From the NCBI GenBank assembly GCA_964472545.1, contig CAYYNP010000008.1:13581-77580 (forward strand): DNA of 64,000 nt. The letters are read 5' to 3'. The notes beneath the pieces are model-generated. The model saw only the letters and a program-made list of their open reading frames with translations, had not been told where the DNA came from and did not search any database. The DNA is from CAYYNP01 sp964472545 (GTDB lineage: Bacteria; Planctomycetota; Planctomycetia; Pirellulales; Thermoguttaceae). The translations under genes were made by a program, and so were the position numbers. Positions 43,204 to 52,125 of the stretch are shown here, in pieces (positions within the stretch are counted from its first letter, which is position 1; each line of letters starts with the position of its first letter).

Positions 43204-43791
43204 ATGGGTGAACTGTTCGTCAAATCGGTCTTCTCCGAGAACCTGGCCCTCTCGCTGTTTCTGGGGATGTGCACCTACCTGGCCGTCTCCAAACGCGTGG
43301 AAACGGCCACCGGGCTGGGCATCGCCGTGATCGTGGTGCAGGGCATCACCGTGCCGGTGAACTACCTGTTGTATCACTTCATCCTCAAGGAAGGCGCGCT
43401 GGCCGGCGTGGGCATCCCCAGCCTCGAATTCCTCAAGCTGATCAGCTTCATCGGCGTGATCGCCGCCATGGTGCAGATTCTGGAAATGACGCTCGATAAG
43501 TTCTTTCCCGCGCTGTACAACGCATTGGGCATCTTCCTGCCGCTGATAACGGTCAACTGCGCCATCCTCGGTGGGTCACTGTTCATGGTCGAGCGGGATT
43601 ATAGCTTCGCCGAGAGCGTACAGTTCGGCATCTTCTCCGGCGTCGGCTGGGCGCTGGCCATCATGGCCCTGGCGGGCATCCGCGAGCGGCTGAAGTACAG
43701 CGACGTGCCCGACGGCCTCCGCGGCCTGGGCATCACCTTCATTACGGTCGGGCTGATCGCCATGGCCTTTATGTGTTTCTCGGGAATCTAA
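43204..43791 (+). CDS. nqrE: Na+-translocating NADH:quinone reductase subunit E
   Basis: 195 residues, six membrane helices in inverted topology to NqrD. The Cys motifs are LFLGMCTYLAVSKRVETATG near residue 20-40 and PLITVNCAILGGSLFMVERDY near 110-135, which complete the iron site with NqrD. It starts 3 bases after nqrD. The first half is duplicated in style with NqrD, as expected for the pair. Confidence 0.95.
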   Translation: MGELFVKSVFSENLALSLFLGMCTYLAVSKRVETATGLGIAVIVVQGITVPVNYLLYHFILKEGALAGVGIPSLEFLKLISFIGVIAAMVQILEMTLDKFFPALYNALGIFLPLITVNCAILGGSLFMVERDYSFAESVQFGIFSGVGWALAIMALAGIRERLKYSDVPDGLRGLGITFITVGLIAMAFMCFSGI

Positions 43792-43809
43792 GCTGTTTAG
43801 AGGGACGCC

Positions 43810-45045
43810 GTGGGAGACGAAGTATTACAGATTGGCACGGGCGTGGTGATGTTCACGGTTATCGTGCTGGCGCTGGTGGGCGTAATTCTGGCCGCCCGCT
43901 CGCTGCTGGTGCCGCGGGGCAACGTGAGCATCTTGATCAACGACGACGCGGACAAGGCGCTGTCGGTCAACACCGGCAGCAAGCTGCTCGGCGCACTGGC
44001 CGGCGAGAAGATCTTCGTGCCCTCGGCCTGCGGCGGCCAGGGAACCTGTGCCCAGTGCAAGCTGACGGTCGAAAGCGGCGGCGGCGATATCCTGCCCACC
44101 GAACGCGACTTCATGACCCGCCGCGAAGTCCGCGACGGCGCCCGGCTGGCCTGCCAGGTGCCCGTCAAGCAGGACATGAAGATCGAGATCCCGCCGGAGG
44201 TATTCGACGTCAAAAAGTGGCAGTGTACGGTCCGCTCGAACCAAAACGTGGCCACGTTCATCAAGGAACTCGTGCTCGAGTTGCCCGAGGGCGAAGACGT
44301 CAATTTCCGTGCCGGCGGCTACATCCAGATCGAATGCCCGCCGCATACGGTCTCCTATCGCGATTTCGCGATCGAAGATGAATATCATCCCGACTGGGAC
44401 AAGTACGACGTTTGGCGATACACGTCGAAGGTCTCCGACGAGACCGTGCGGGCGTACTCGATGGCGAACTATCCGCAGGAGAAGGGCATCATCATGCTCA
44501 ACGTGCGGATCGCCTCGCCGCCGCCGAACGCCCCGAACGCCCCGCCGGGCATCATGTCGTCGTACATCTTCAACCTCAAGCCGGGCGACAAGGTGACGAT
44601 TTCCGGGCCGTACGGCGAGTTCTTCGTCACCGAGAACGATACCGAGATGATCTACATCGGCGGCGGGGCCGGCATGGCGCCGCTGCGGTCGCACATCTTC
44701 GACCTGCTGCGGCGGGTCGGCTCCAAGCGGAAGATCTCCTACTGGTACGGTGCCCGGAGTCTGCGTGAGGTGTTTTATGCCGACGAGTTCGAGGAGCTTC
44801 AGCGCACCAACCCCAACTTCTCCTGGCACCTGGCCCTTTCCGAGCCGATGCCCGAGGACAACTGGACCGGCTCGACCGGCTTCATCCACCAGGTGCTGCA
44901 CGACGAATACCTCAAGGACCACGCGGCACCGGAAGACTGCGAGTATTACTTCTGCGGTCCGCCGATGATGAACAGCGCCGTGATCGGGCTGCTGGACGAC
45001 ATGGGCGTCGAAGAGGAGAACATCTTCTTTGATGATTTTGGGTAG
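43810..45045 (+). CDS. nqrF: Na+-translocating NADH:quinone reductase subunit F
   Basis: 411 residues from GTG 43810. One N-terminal membrane helix (GVVMFTVIVLALVGVILAARSLL) is followed by a 2Fe-2S ferredoxin domain (CGGQGTCAQCKLTV...RLACQV, the four Cys at about residues 72-113). A ferredoxin-reductase FAD domain (VRAYSMANYP) and an NADH-binding domain (IGGGAGMAPLRSHIFDLL, then YYFCGPPMMNSAV) complete it. It is the NADH entry point, passing electrons through FAD and 2Fe-2S to the rest of the pump. The 3' end overlaps the open frame of apbE. Confidence 0.96.
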   Translation: MGDEVLQIGTGVVMFTVIVLALVGVILAARSLLVPRGNVSILINDDADKALSVNTGSKLLGALAGEKIFVPSACGGQGTCAQCKLTVESGGGDILPTERDFMTRREVRDGARLACQVPVKQDMKIEIPPEVFDVKKWQCTVRSNQNVATFIKELVLELPEGEDVNFRAGGYIQIECPPHTVSYRDFAIEDEYHPDWDKYDVWRYTSKVSDETVRAYSMANYPQEKGIIMLNVRIASPPPNAPNAPPGIMSSYIFNLKPGDKVTISGPYGEFFVTENDTEMIYIGGGAGMAPLRSHIFDLLRRVGSKRKISYWYGARSLREVFYADEFEELQRTNPNFSWHLALSEPMPEDNWTGSTGFIHQVLHDEYLKDHAAPEDCEYYFCGPPMMNSAVIGLLDDMGVEEENIFFDDFG

Positions 45046-46231
45046 CAGGTTACGCAAGCGGAGATGGGAATCAGGGGTGGCTGGGGTCGAAGCACGAGGT
45101 ACGAGTGCGAAGCCCCCAGACGTTTGCCCTCAGGGAAGTGTATGCCCCTGGGGGCTCGGTGCTCGTGCCTCGCACCTCGACCCCAGCCACCCACGCGCCC
45201 TGTCTGTGGCGGCGCCATCCCTCTTCTGCGCGACAATCGTCTCGCTCCTTCTCGGCTGTGGTCCCACGGAGAAGAAGTTCTGGGCTATCGGCCCCGGGCC
45301 GACGATGGGCACCAGTTACACGGTCAAGGTGGTCGATCCGCCAGATTCGATCAACCAGGAGACTCTGGGGGCCGAGATCCAGCGGGAACTCGACGCCGTC
45401 GACGCACTGATGTCGACGTATCGCGACGACTCCGAACTCTCGCGCTTGAACACGGCGGCGGCCGGCGAGTGGATTGCGGTTTCTGAGGAGACCGTCGCCG
45501 TAGTCGAGTCGGCGCTGGAAATCGGTAAGCTCACCGACGGGGCGTTCGACGTGACGGTGGGACCGCTGGTTAATCTCTGGAATTTCGGGCCGAAGAAGGA
45601 CAAGGACACCGAGCCGACGATGCCGTCGGACGACCAGATCGACGCCACAATGCAAATCGTCGGCCTCGACCTGATCGAACTCCGCCACGACCCGCCGACA
45701 ATTCGCAAGGGACACGAGGACCTTTACATCGATCTCTCCGGCATCGCCAAGGGCTACGCCGCGGACCGGGTTGCCGCGCACCTTGAATCCTGCGGCATCG
45801 AGAACTACATGGTCGAGGTCGGCGGCGAATTGCGAGCCAAGGGCCAAAACCTTCAAGGCAAGCCGTGGCAGATCGCCGTCGAGGCGCCCGTGGCTGGCGT
45901 TCGCGCCCGGCAGCGGGTGGTGGGCTTGAACAACACCGGCATGGCCACCTCGGGCGATTACCGCAACTTCTTCGAACACGAAGGTGTGCGATACGCCCAT
46001 ATCATCGACCCACGTACCGGCCGCCCCGTGCGACATCGGCTGGCGTCGGTCACGGTGCTCGATCCGTCCTGCCAACGGGCGGACGCGCTAGCCACTGCAC
46101 TGATGGTGCTGGGCCCGAAAGCGGGTTACGAGTTGGCCGTCAAGGAAGACCTGGCCGTGTTGCTGATCGAGCGGACCGACGACGGCTTTTCGGAGAAGGC
46201 CACGCCCCGCTTCGAGGAGACGGCGCCCTAG
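45029..46231 (+). CDS. apbE: FAD:protein FMN transferase, lipoprotein type
   Basis: ApbE attaches FMN covalently to Thr residues of NqrB and NqrC using FAD and Mg2+. Motifs are PGPTMGTSYTVKV, ALMSTYRDDSELSRLN, LSGIAKGYAADRVA, VEVGGELRAKG and HIIDPRTGRPV. The mature N-terminus follows a lipobox (SLFCATIVSLLLGCGP). The listed start, ATG 45029, overlaps nqrF, but the first 60 residues are translated from a palindromic repeat (45074-45192). A signal peptide normally starts much nearer its hydrophobic core, so GTG 45206 (341 residues) is a strong alternative. Its position after nqrF fits its role in maturing the pump. Confidence 0.92.
   Translation: MMILGSRLRKRRWESGVAGVEARGTSAKPPDVCPQGSVCPWGLGARASHLDPSHPRALSVAAPSLFCATIVSLLLGCGPTEKKFWAIGPGPTMGTSYTVKVVDPPDSINQETLGAEIQRELDAVDALMSTYRDDSELSRLNTAAAGEWIAVSEETVAVVESALEIGKLTDGAFDVTVGPLVNLWNFGPKKDKDTEPTMPSDDQIDATMQIVGLDLIELRHDPPTIRKGHEDLYIDLSGIAKGYAADRVAAHLESCGIENYMVEVGGELRAKGQNLQGKPWQIAVEAPVAGVRARQRVVGLNNTGMATSGDYRNFFEHEGVRYAHIIDPRTGRPVRHRLASVTVLDPSCQRADALATALMVLGPKAGYELAVKEDLAVLLIERTDDGFSEKATPRFEETAP
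45074..45192. repeat. palindromic element in the apbE 5' region, GGGTGGCTGGGG family
   Basis: The left arm starts GGGGTGGCTGGGGTCGAAGC, and the right arm ends CACCTCGACCCCAGCCACCC. It has the same outer motif as the elements at 9085, 10653 and 23268, but the core (ACGAGGTACGAG/GCTCGTGCCTCG) is shared only with the 10653 element. It is read through by the open frame of apbE. Confidence 0.85.
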
Positions 46232-46248
46232 CCGGCACGAGGTGCCTC

Positions 46249-46428
46249 ATGCAAATCTACATCGCCGCCCTGGTGATTTTCGCCCTGGCCTTCCTCGGGC
46301 TGGCCGTCAGCGTGCTGCGCAAGAAGCACTGCCTGGGGTGTTCCTGCAAGGCCGCGCGGAAGATCATGGAAATGACCGAGTCGGAGGACGACGGCGCCTG
46401 TGGACACGATCTGATTCGGTTCGAGTGA
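46249..46428 (+). CDS. small Cys-rich membrane protein, NqrM-like
   Basis: 59 residues from ATG 46249, the last gene of the nqr-apbE operon. One membrane helix at the N-terminus (IYIAALVIFALAFLGLAVSVL) is followed by RKKHCLGCSCKAARK and later GACG, giving four Cys. NqrM (DUF539), needed to assemble the Cys-ligated iron site between NqrD and NqrE, has the same size, topology, basic turn and four Cys, and the same position after apbE in Vibrio-type operons. The Cys spacing here differs from the usual CGG...C-x-C-x-x-P-C, so the assignment is by context plus architecture only. Confidence 0.6.
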   Translation: MQIYIAALVIFALAFLGLAVSVLRKKHCLGCSCKAARKIMEMTESEDDGACGHDLIRFE

Positions 46429-46435
46429 GTCGGTC

Positions 46436-47098
46436 TCAGACGAGCCTTCTTTGTCTGCGTACGAACATCACCAATCCCATCCCCGCCATGCCCAACGCGG
46501 CGAGCACGGACGGCTCCGGAATCGGCGTCACGGTGATGTTGTCGTAGACCACGGAGTTGGGATACTGCGAGACGCCGCCGATCATCGCCAGCGACTGGAT
46601 CGAATCGCCGGCGACCGAGAGCGTGGCGTAGCTGAACTGGCTGCCGCCGCCCGGCAGCGAACCGGTGTCGACGTCCAACAACGTGCCGCTGCCGCCTGGT
46701 CCGGAATAGGCCCGCAGCAGAAGGTTGTCGCCGTCGCCGCCGGAATCCCCCATCGCCACCGAAGCGCCGGTAATCGGCGTGGAGAAATCGACGATGAACG
46801 GGTTGTCGACGTAGACGCCTCCGATGTCGTTCCAGGGGCTCAGCGCCTGGTTGCCCAATTCGCTCGGGTAGTTGGCGTTGTAACTCAGACGAAAGACGAT
46901 CCCCGACCGCGTGATCGTGGCGGTGAGTCCGTCTTCTTCGAGCGTCAAGCTGGTACGGTCGGTACGAGGGATCGACTCGAACCCGAACTGGATGGGGTCC
47001 GTCGTGTTTGCCTTCGCGGAGCCGCAGAGGACGAAGAGCGTCATTGCCCCCAACAAAACACACGCTGCCCACGGCGGGCCGGCCGACAACGGTCTCAT
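46436..47098 (-). CDS. PEP-CTERM sorting-signal protein
   Basis: 220 residues from ATG 47098, with GGAGG at 47107-47111. The signal peptide is AACVLLGAMTLFVLCGSAKA. The middle is a jelly-roll-like secreted domain (GFESIPRTDRTSLTLEEDGLTATITRSG, PFIVDFSTPITGASVAMGDSGGDGD). The end is a PEP-CTERM tail: IPEPSVLAALGMAGMGLVMFVRRQRRLV, with a Pro-Glu-Pro motif, a hydrophobic helix and a basic end. Such tails are cleaved by exosortase and target proteins to the cell surface or exopolysaccharide. No exosortase gene is in the window. It is convergent with the nqr operon, 7 bases apart. Confidence 0.88.
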   Translation of the reverse strand: MRPLSAGPPWAACVLLGAMTLFVLCGSAKANTTDPIQFGFESIPRTDRTSLTLEEDGLTATITRSGIVFRLSYNANYPSELGNQALSPWNDIGGVYVDNPFIVDFSTPITGASVAMGDSGGDGDNLLLRAYSGPGGSGTLLDVDTGSLPGGGSQFSYATLSVAGDSIQSLAMIGGVSQYPNSVVYDNITVTPIPEPSVLAALGMAGMGLVMFVRRQRRLV

Positions 47099-47483
47099 CG
47101 TTCGTGCCTCCAAAACTACAGAACTACTTGGCCAATATGCGCAACAATTGACGGATCGTCTCCGCCTGAGAAAATCACGGGGAATCGACTCACAGAACGG
47201 CGAGTCGAACGCGGCACCCGAACCGGCCGCCGACGGCGGCCTGACAGACTCTCAAGAGTTGGGGGTACCGCTCGCTGCCTCCGGTTTGGGAGACGAAGAA
47301 AGGGGAAACTACCTCAACGGTGGTTGCTTCAGCACATCTCAGTATATCGGATATTCGCGAGGCCGCAAGCAGAAAAGGGCCGAAATGGCGACTTCGCCGA
47401 GAACACGTCCGATCAGAGAGGGGCCGTCCGGGGGCTTCCGCCCCCGGCTATTGGGCATCCTCTGTGGTGAGCAATCTGGCAGT
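47099..47483. other. 385-bp gap with a GC-rich hairpin
   Basis: It lies upstream of the PEP-CTERM gene (minus strand) and downstream of the propeller-fusion gene. Apart from the hairpin at 47428-47447, nothing gene-like is seen; open frames here are continuations of frames across the neighbouring genes. The PEP-CTERM promoter should lie at its left end. Confidence 0.5.
47428..47447 (-). terminator. possible terminator hairpin after the propeller-fusion gene
   Basis: CCGGGGGCTTCCGCCCCCGG forms a perfect 8-bp stem with a 4-base loop, 36 bases after the stop codon of the minus-strand fusion gene. There is no obvious U-tract, so it may stop transcription inefficiently or act as an RNA-stabilising hairpin. 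Confidence 0.5.
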
Positions 47484-50400
47484 TCACTCAAACACCAAGT
47501 GCCCAAAACCCTCCGGCATCACCTTGACCGCGGCGGGTGTGCTGGCCGACTGGAAGCCGACGCCTGGGACGGTGCGTTGCACGCCGGCGGCCCAAACGGC
47601 CCCCGCCGCCGGATAGCGGCCGGTGAGTTGATCGAGCGGGATGGCGGCTTCGGCCGTCCAGGTTCCGTCGGTCGTTTCGGCAGCCACAAACCACGTGGGG
47701 TCCCAGGTCGCATCGCCCCAGCAGCCGTCGCCCAGCCAGCCGCGGTGGTCGATCGAAAGACGGTAGTACGTGGCGAAGTCGCGGTCGATATCGAGATAGA
47801 CGTCGACCCGGTCGTGGCCGGAAAGGTCTCCGTCACGGGGCCGCGGTCCGGTGCTTGGCCGATATTCGGCCCCGGTGGCGCAGCGACAGTGTACGGCGAT
47901 GTAGAGAAACTCCCAGTCGTAGGCCAGGGTGACGGAGCCGGGCCAGTCGGCGTCGTCGGCCAGTGGGCTGGTCAACGGGATCGGTTGTGCCCGGCGCCAG
48001 ACGTCGTCGTCGAGACGTCCGTCCAAACGTGGCTTCGATGCGGCCGCCACGCAGCGCAGCACCTTCTTCGGCGTCACGCCCTGCGGCTGGGCCAGCCAGC
48101 GCTCGCCTTGGGCACAGGCCCACCAGGCGTCTTGCTCGGCGCTGCGGGCCCGGCTCTGGTAGTAACGCTCGGCCTGTTGCGGCAGCCCGCGGTAGCGATG
48201 GGCCACCGCCAGCGGAAACCGCAGTGCCGGATCGGCAAACAAGGCAGGCCGCGTCAGTTCCACGTGTTTGCCGAATTGTACGGCCCGTTGCGGACGATTC
48301 TCTTCGTGTGACGCGTCGACCGCCAACGCCGACGCCTGCCGCACTGCAAACGGCCCGCCACCGCCGTCTCCCGCGCCGTCGTCCGTTTGCCCAGCCGCGA
48401 CTCGCTGTGTGCCTTGCACTCGCCAGGCCGCCTCGCCCGCCGCGTAGTATTGCACCAGCCAGACCAACGCCGATTCAGCCAGCGGATGATCCGGATAACG
48501 ATCGACCAGCAGGTCGAACGTTTCGGCGGCCAGCGGCCAGCGGCCATTGCGGTAGTATCGATTGGCCAGATGGTAGAGAACGCGGCCGCCGGTGTCGCCG
48601 TCCAGGCCTCGCGTCAACTCGCCGGCCTGGGCCAGCAGGGCGTTGCTGCCGGGCAGGTCGCCGTCCGACTGTTCGAGAATCGCCCGTACGTTGCGGCCGC
48701 GTTGGGCGACCTTCCGCAAGTGCTGCAATCCCTCCGGCGGCGGCTCGGGTAACGCGCGCCGCGCGTCGCCGCCGGGGTAGAGCGGGATGCCGCGGAAGAA
48801 GTCGGAGCCCTCGGTTTGCCGGGGATACTCAGTCAACACGAGCCGAAAGCCGAGCGTCTTCGGTGCGGCGGCAAAGCGGTCGTGCAGCAGGCCGCGCGGC
48901 GTTGCGGCCACGTCGGCCAACGAACGCCCCAGCCGCGTGGCCAACTGGCCGGTGGCGATTTCCGTCGGCCCTCGGGCGGGAGACGGCACGGCACCAAAGA
49001 CCTTCTTCACCTTCCACGGCTCCAAGCCCGCGTGGGTGATCTGCTCCGGAAAGCAGGTTGCGTCGGCCGCCTTCTCGACGGCCGAAAGCACGGCCCGATG
49101 GACGATCGTCGCCAGCGGATCGCCGGCCGTACCATGGGCATCATGGGTTACGAGCACCTCGGGCCGCCAGATGCGGATTCGGCGGACGAGGTGGGCCTCG
49201 AACGTCTGCCGGCCGCGGCCGTCGCTGATCCGATCCCAACCGTCGACGATCTGTTCTTCGGTCGCCTGCAAGCCCTCTTGCCGCAAGGGAAACTGCCACG
49301 CGGTGCGTGCATCGCTGGCGCCGACGGCAACCACTGCCTCGTGCAGCCGGTCGGCCGGATGGGCCTCGCTGCGGGACGGCACTTCGACGTCGCGTCTGCC
49401 GAGCGTTTCGACCACGCCGAGATACCCCTCGTTGCCACAGAGCGACGCGAGCATCTCCAGCGGCACGTTGTCGCCGGTGGCAAACATGCCCAACAAGGCG
49501 GCCCGCGTGCCGCCGCAGCGTTGCCGCTGCCAGGTGCGTCCGCCGTCGTCGGTGGCCAGGATGGTCCCCAGCGCCCCGACGGCCCAGCCGTGTTGATCGT
49601 CGGCAAAGGTCAACGCGTGGATCGGCAGTTGGGTCCCCGTGCGAAAGGCCGTCCAGCTTCGCCCGGCGTCTTCGGTGCAGAAGACCAACGAACCGGGCGA
49701 ACCGGCGATCCAACACTTCGGTCCGCGCACGGCGATGGCGGCGTAGTCGAACTGCCCGGCGACTTCGTAGGGAATCGTGCCCGGCGGCGTCTGCCAACTC
49801 ACGCCGAGGTCGGCGGTCATCATCACTAGCCCGGCGTCGCCGATCAGCCATCCGTAGACCGGGGCGACGAGTTTCATGCCGGTGAGGTTTCGCAGCCCGA
49901 ACTGCCCGTTGCGCGCCGGTTGCACGCCGCCGCGTTGCACCACGCCCGCGGTCCCGTGGCGGCCGGCGACGGCGCCGGTGTTGGGGTCGAGGAAGTCGCC
50001 GGTGAGCCAGGCAGACATCTTGCCGCCGGACATCGGGCGCCAGTTGAGTCCACCGTTGTCGGTGGCGAACAGGCCGGTGGGGTACATCGCCGATGGTCGG
50101 CCGACGGCCCAGCCGCGTTTGCGGTCGAAGAAGCGAATTCGCCGGATTGCCGGCAACGGCAAGTTCATCGCGCGTTGCCAGTGACGGCCGCCGTCGCGGG
50201 TGGAGAGGATCACCGCGTGGGACGTGTGCGTATACGGCTGCGACGATCCGCCGGCGGCCCAGCCGGTCCGTTCGTCGACGAAGCAGACCGACTCCAGCCG
50301 GCAGGAAACGCCGGAAGGCTGAAGCTGCCAGTGCTGTCCGCCGTCGGCCGTGTGCCAAATGGCCCCGCGGTCGCCCACGGCCCAACCGTGCAACGGGCCC

Positions 50401-50675
50401 ACGAAGCAGACGTCGGCCAGCCGGGCGTCGCCGCGCATGGCGGCCAGCATGGCCGGATCGGACGTTGGCGTGGCAGCGTTGCGCGCAGCCGTGGTGGCGG
50501 AGATCGGCGGATCGGCCGACGGCATCCGTATTGCCGGGACCAGCGGCGTGGCGACCGATGCCGGAACACCTTGGGCAGGTGGGGGCTCGCGGCGGCTCTG
50601 CAACATGCGCTGCGCAGGGGTGGCTGCCGGGGTCTGCAATGCGACTAACAACGCCAGGACAAGAGAACCGTCCAT
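47484..50675 (-). CDS. Ycf48-type propeller / PIG-L-like / CBM9-like fusion protein
   Basis: 1063 residues from ATG 50675, with a hydrophobic N-terminus (LVLALLVALQTPA) that may be a signal peptide. Residues about 85-400 are six or more Ycf48/photosynthesis-stability-factor blades: HGWAVGDRGAIWHTADGGQHW, GWAVGRPSAMYPTGLFATDNGGLNW and GWAVGALGTILATDDGGRTWQ. Residues about 400-620 resemble a PIG-L deacetylase-like region (TLGRRDVEVPSRSEAH..., RIRIWRPEVLVTHDAHGTAGDP..., GLEPWKVKKVF), but the AHPDDE zinc motif is missing. Helical repeats follow, then a CBM9-like module from about 871 (SKPRLDGRLDDDVWRRAQPIP...DRVDVYLDIDRDFATYYRLSID...AAIPLDQLTGRYPAAGAVWAAGVQR). It is probably a large periplasmic or outer-membrane protein. 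The function is unknown. Confidence 0.8.
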   Translation of the reverse strand: MDGSLVLALLVALQTPAATPAQRMLQSRREPPPAQGVPASVATPLVPAIRMPSADPPISATTAARNAATPTSDPAMLAAMRGDARLADVCFVGPLHGWAVGDRGAIWHTADGGQHWQLQPSGVSCRLESVCFVDERTGWAAGGSSQPYTHTSHAVILSTRDGGRHWQRAMNLPLPAIRRIRFFDRKRGWAVGRPSAMYPTGLFATDNGGLNWRPMSGGKMSAWLTGDFLDPNTGAVAGRHGTAGVVQRGGVQPARNGQFGLRNLTGMKLVAPVYGWLIGDAGLVMMTADLGVSWQTPPGTIPYEVAGQFDYAAIAVRGPKCWIAGSPGSLVFCTEDAGRSWTAFRTGTQLPIHALTFADDQHGWAVGALGTILATDDGGRTWQRQRCGGTRAALLGMFATGDNVPLEMLASLCGNEGYLGVVETLGRRDVEVPSRSEAHPADRLHEAVVAVGASDARTAWQFPLRQEGLQATEEQIVDGWDRISDGRGRQTFEAHLVRRIRIWRPEVLVTHDAHGTAGDPLATIVHRAVLSAVEKAADATCFPEQITHAGLEPWKVKKVFGAVPSPARGPTEIATGQLATRLGRSLADVAATPRGLLHDRFAAAPKTLGFRLVLTEYPRQTEGSDFFRGIPLYPGGDARRALPEPPPEGLQHLRKVAQRGRNVRAILEQSDGDLPGSNALLAQAGELTRGLDGDTGGRVLYHLANRYYRNGRWPLAAETFDLLVDRYPDHPLAESALVWLVQYYAAGEAAWRVQGTQRVAAGQTDDGAGDGGGGPFAVRQASALAVDASHEENRPQRAVQFGKHVELTRPALFADPALRFPLAVAHRYRGLPQQAERYYQSRARSAEQDAWWACAQGERWLAQPQGVTPKKVLRCVAAASKPRLDGRLDDDVWRRAQPIPLTSPLADDADWPGSVTLAYDWEFLYIAVHCRCATGAEYRPSTGPRPRDGDLSGHDRVDVYLDIDRDFATYYRLSIDHRGWLGDGCWGDATWDPTWFVAAETTDGTWTAEAAIPLDQLTGRYPAAGAVWAAGVQRTVPGVGFQSASTPAAVKVMPEGFGHLVFE

Positions 50676-50778
50676 GGTTCACTCCTCCACAGAGGGGGTG
50701 GCCCGCGGGGAAACGCGGCAATTCTATCGGAAACCGGCTCGTCGAACCAGCCCGCATTTGCCCGTGTTTGAGGCCGAA

Positions 50779-52125
50779 TCAGGTCAGATTGCCGAGCACG
50801 CCCGTGCTGTCGGAGAACGACTCGGCGGCGACGCCCATCCGATTGAGCATGGCGAGGTAGAGGTTCGTCAGCGGGGTGTCTCGCTCGTGCGTTACGTGCC
50901 GGCCCGTCTCGATCGTGCCGTCTCCGCGGCCGGCCAGCAGGATCGGCAGATCGTGGTGGTTGTGGCGATTGCCGTCGCCGATGCCGCTTCCGTAGACGAT
51001 CATCGAGCGGTCGAGCACCGTTGCGTCGTTCTCCTCGAACGACTTCAGGCGGTCGAGAAACTTCGCCAGGAACGTGGCGTGGTAGCGGTTGATTTTTCTG
51101 ATTTGGGCCTGTTTCTCGGGGTCGTTGCCGTGATGCGAGATGGCGTGATGGCCGGCGCGGACGTCGATCTGAGGATAGCTGCGGTTGCTGCCGGCGTTGG
51201 TGTACATGAAGCTGATAATCCGCGTGGCGTCGATCCAGAATGCCAGCGCGGCCATGTCCAACATCAGCGAGAGATGCTGCGGATATTCCTTCGGCACACC
51301 GTCGGGCCGAGGAAACGCGGCCTTCATTGCGGCCGACTGCGTCACCTTCTCGCCGGCGGCGATCCGCCGTTCGATTTGACGCACGGCGTAGAGATATTCG
51401 TCGAGTTTCCGCCGATCGGTCGTGCCGAGCTTGCGATGCAGGTCCTGGGCGTCTTCGGCCACCAGGTCGAGAATGCTCTTCTGAAACCGGGCACGCTGCG
51501 GACCGCCGGCGCCGGCCGTTTGCGGCGGGCCGCCGAAAAGCCGGTCGAACACGGCCTGAGGGTTGGTCTCTTTGGCCATCGGCGAGGTGGGCGTTCGCCA
51601 GGAGGCGTTCGACGTGTAGATGCAACTATAGCCCGAATCGCAATTGCCGCCCTGGGCGCTGGGCTCGCAGCCGAGTTCCAGCGAGGGGAATCGCGTGCGC
51701 TGCCCGATCGCCGCCGCGGCCACCTGGTCGACGGAGACGCCGTTGCGGATGTCCTTGCCGTTGGTTTTGTGCGGATGGGCGCCGGTCAGAAAAGCTGCCA
51801 CACAGCGGGCGTGGTCGCCAGGGCCGTCGCCCAGCGCGCGGGCCCCGTTTAGCGTCAACCCGCTGAGCACCAGCAGATCCCGGCGGTGCTTATCGAGCGG
51901 TTCGAGGATCGACGGCAGTTTCTCGAGCGGGCCGTCTTCGGCCGGGGTCCAGTCGGGCATGTGCATGCCGTTGGGGACGAACAGCAGGGCCATCCGCCGC
52001 GGCGCCGCGGGCTGCACTTCGGCGCCCGACGCCGACCGGCTCATCGTCTCCAACCACGGCAGCGCCATGGTAACCCCCAACCCCCGCAGCATCGTGCGTC
52101 GCGTGATTCGTTGTGAACGACTCAT
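50779..52125 (-). CDS. DUF1552 Tat-exported protein
   Basis: 448 residues from ATG 52125. The N-terminus carries a twin-arginine signal (SQRITRRTMLRGLGVTMALPWLE). The body matches DUF1552: PRRMALLFVPNGMHMPDWTPAEDGPLEKLPSILEPLDKHRRDLLVLSGL, then GDHARCVAAFLTGAHP, and later HHDLPILLAGRGDGTIETGRHV, giving a sulfatase/alkaline-phosphatase-like layout similar to DUF1501. It always pairs with a DUF1592-type cytochrome-domain protein in planctomycetes, and here the ATG overlaps that partner's stop. The function is not established; the pair is thought to act outside the cytoplasm. Confidence 0.9.
   Translation of the reverse strand: MSRSQRITRRTMLRGLGVTMALPWLETMSRSASGAEVQPAAPRRMALLFVPNGMHMPDWTPAEDGPLEKLPSILEPLDKHRRDLLVLSGLTLNGARALGDGPGDHARCVAAFLTGAHPHKTNGKDIRNGVSVDQVAAAAIGQRTRFPSLELGCEPSAQGGNCDSGYSCIYTSNASWRTPTSPMAKETNPQAVFDRLFGGPPQTAGAGGPQRARFQKSILDLVAEDAQDLHRKLGTTDRRKLDEYLYAVRQIERRIAAGEKVTQSAAMKAAFPRPDGVPKEYPQHLSLMLDMAALAFWIDATRIISFMYTNAGSNRSYPQIDVRAGHHAISHHGNDPEKQAQIRKINRYHATFLAKFLDRLKSFEENDATVLDRSMIVYGSGIGDGNRHNHHDLPILLAGRGDGTIETGRHVTHERDTPLTNLYLAMLNRMGVAAESFSDSTGVLGNLT

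Noticed and set aside
47428..47447. Strong intrinsic terminator after the propeller fusion
   Set aside because: The stem is strong, but there is no U-tract. It is kept only as a possible terminator at low confidence.
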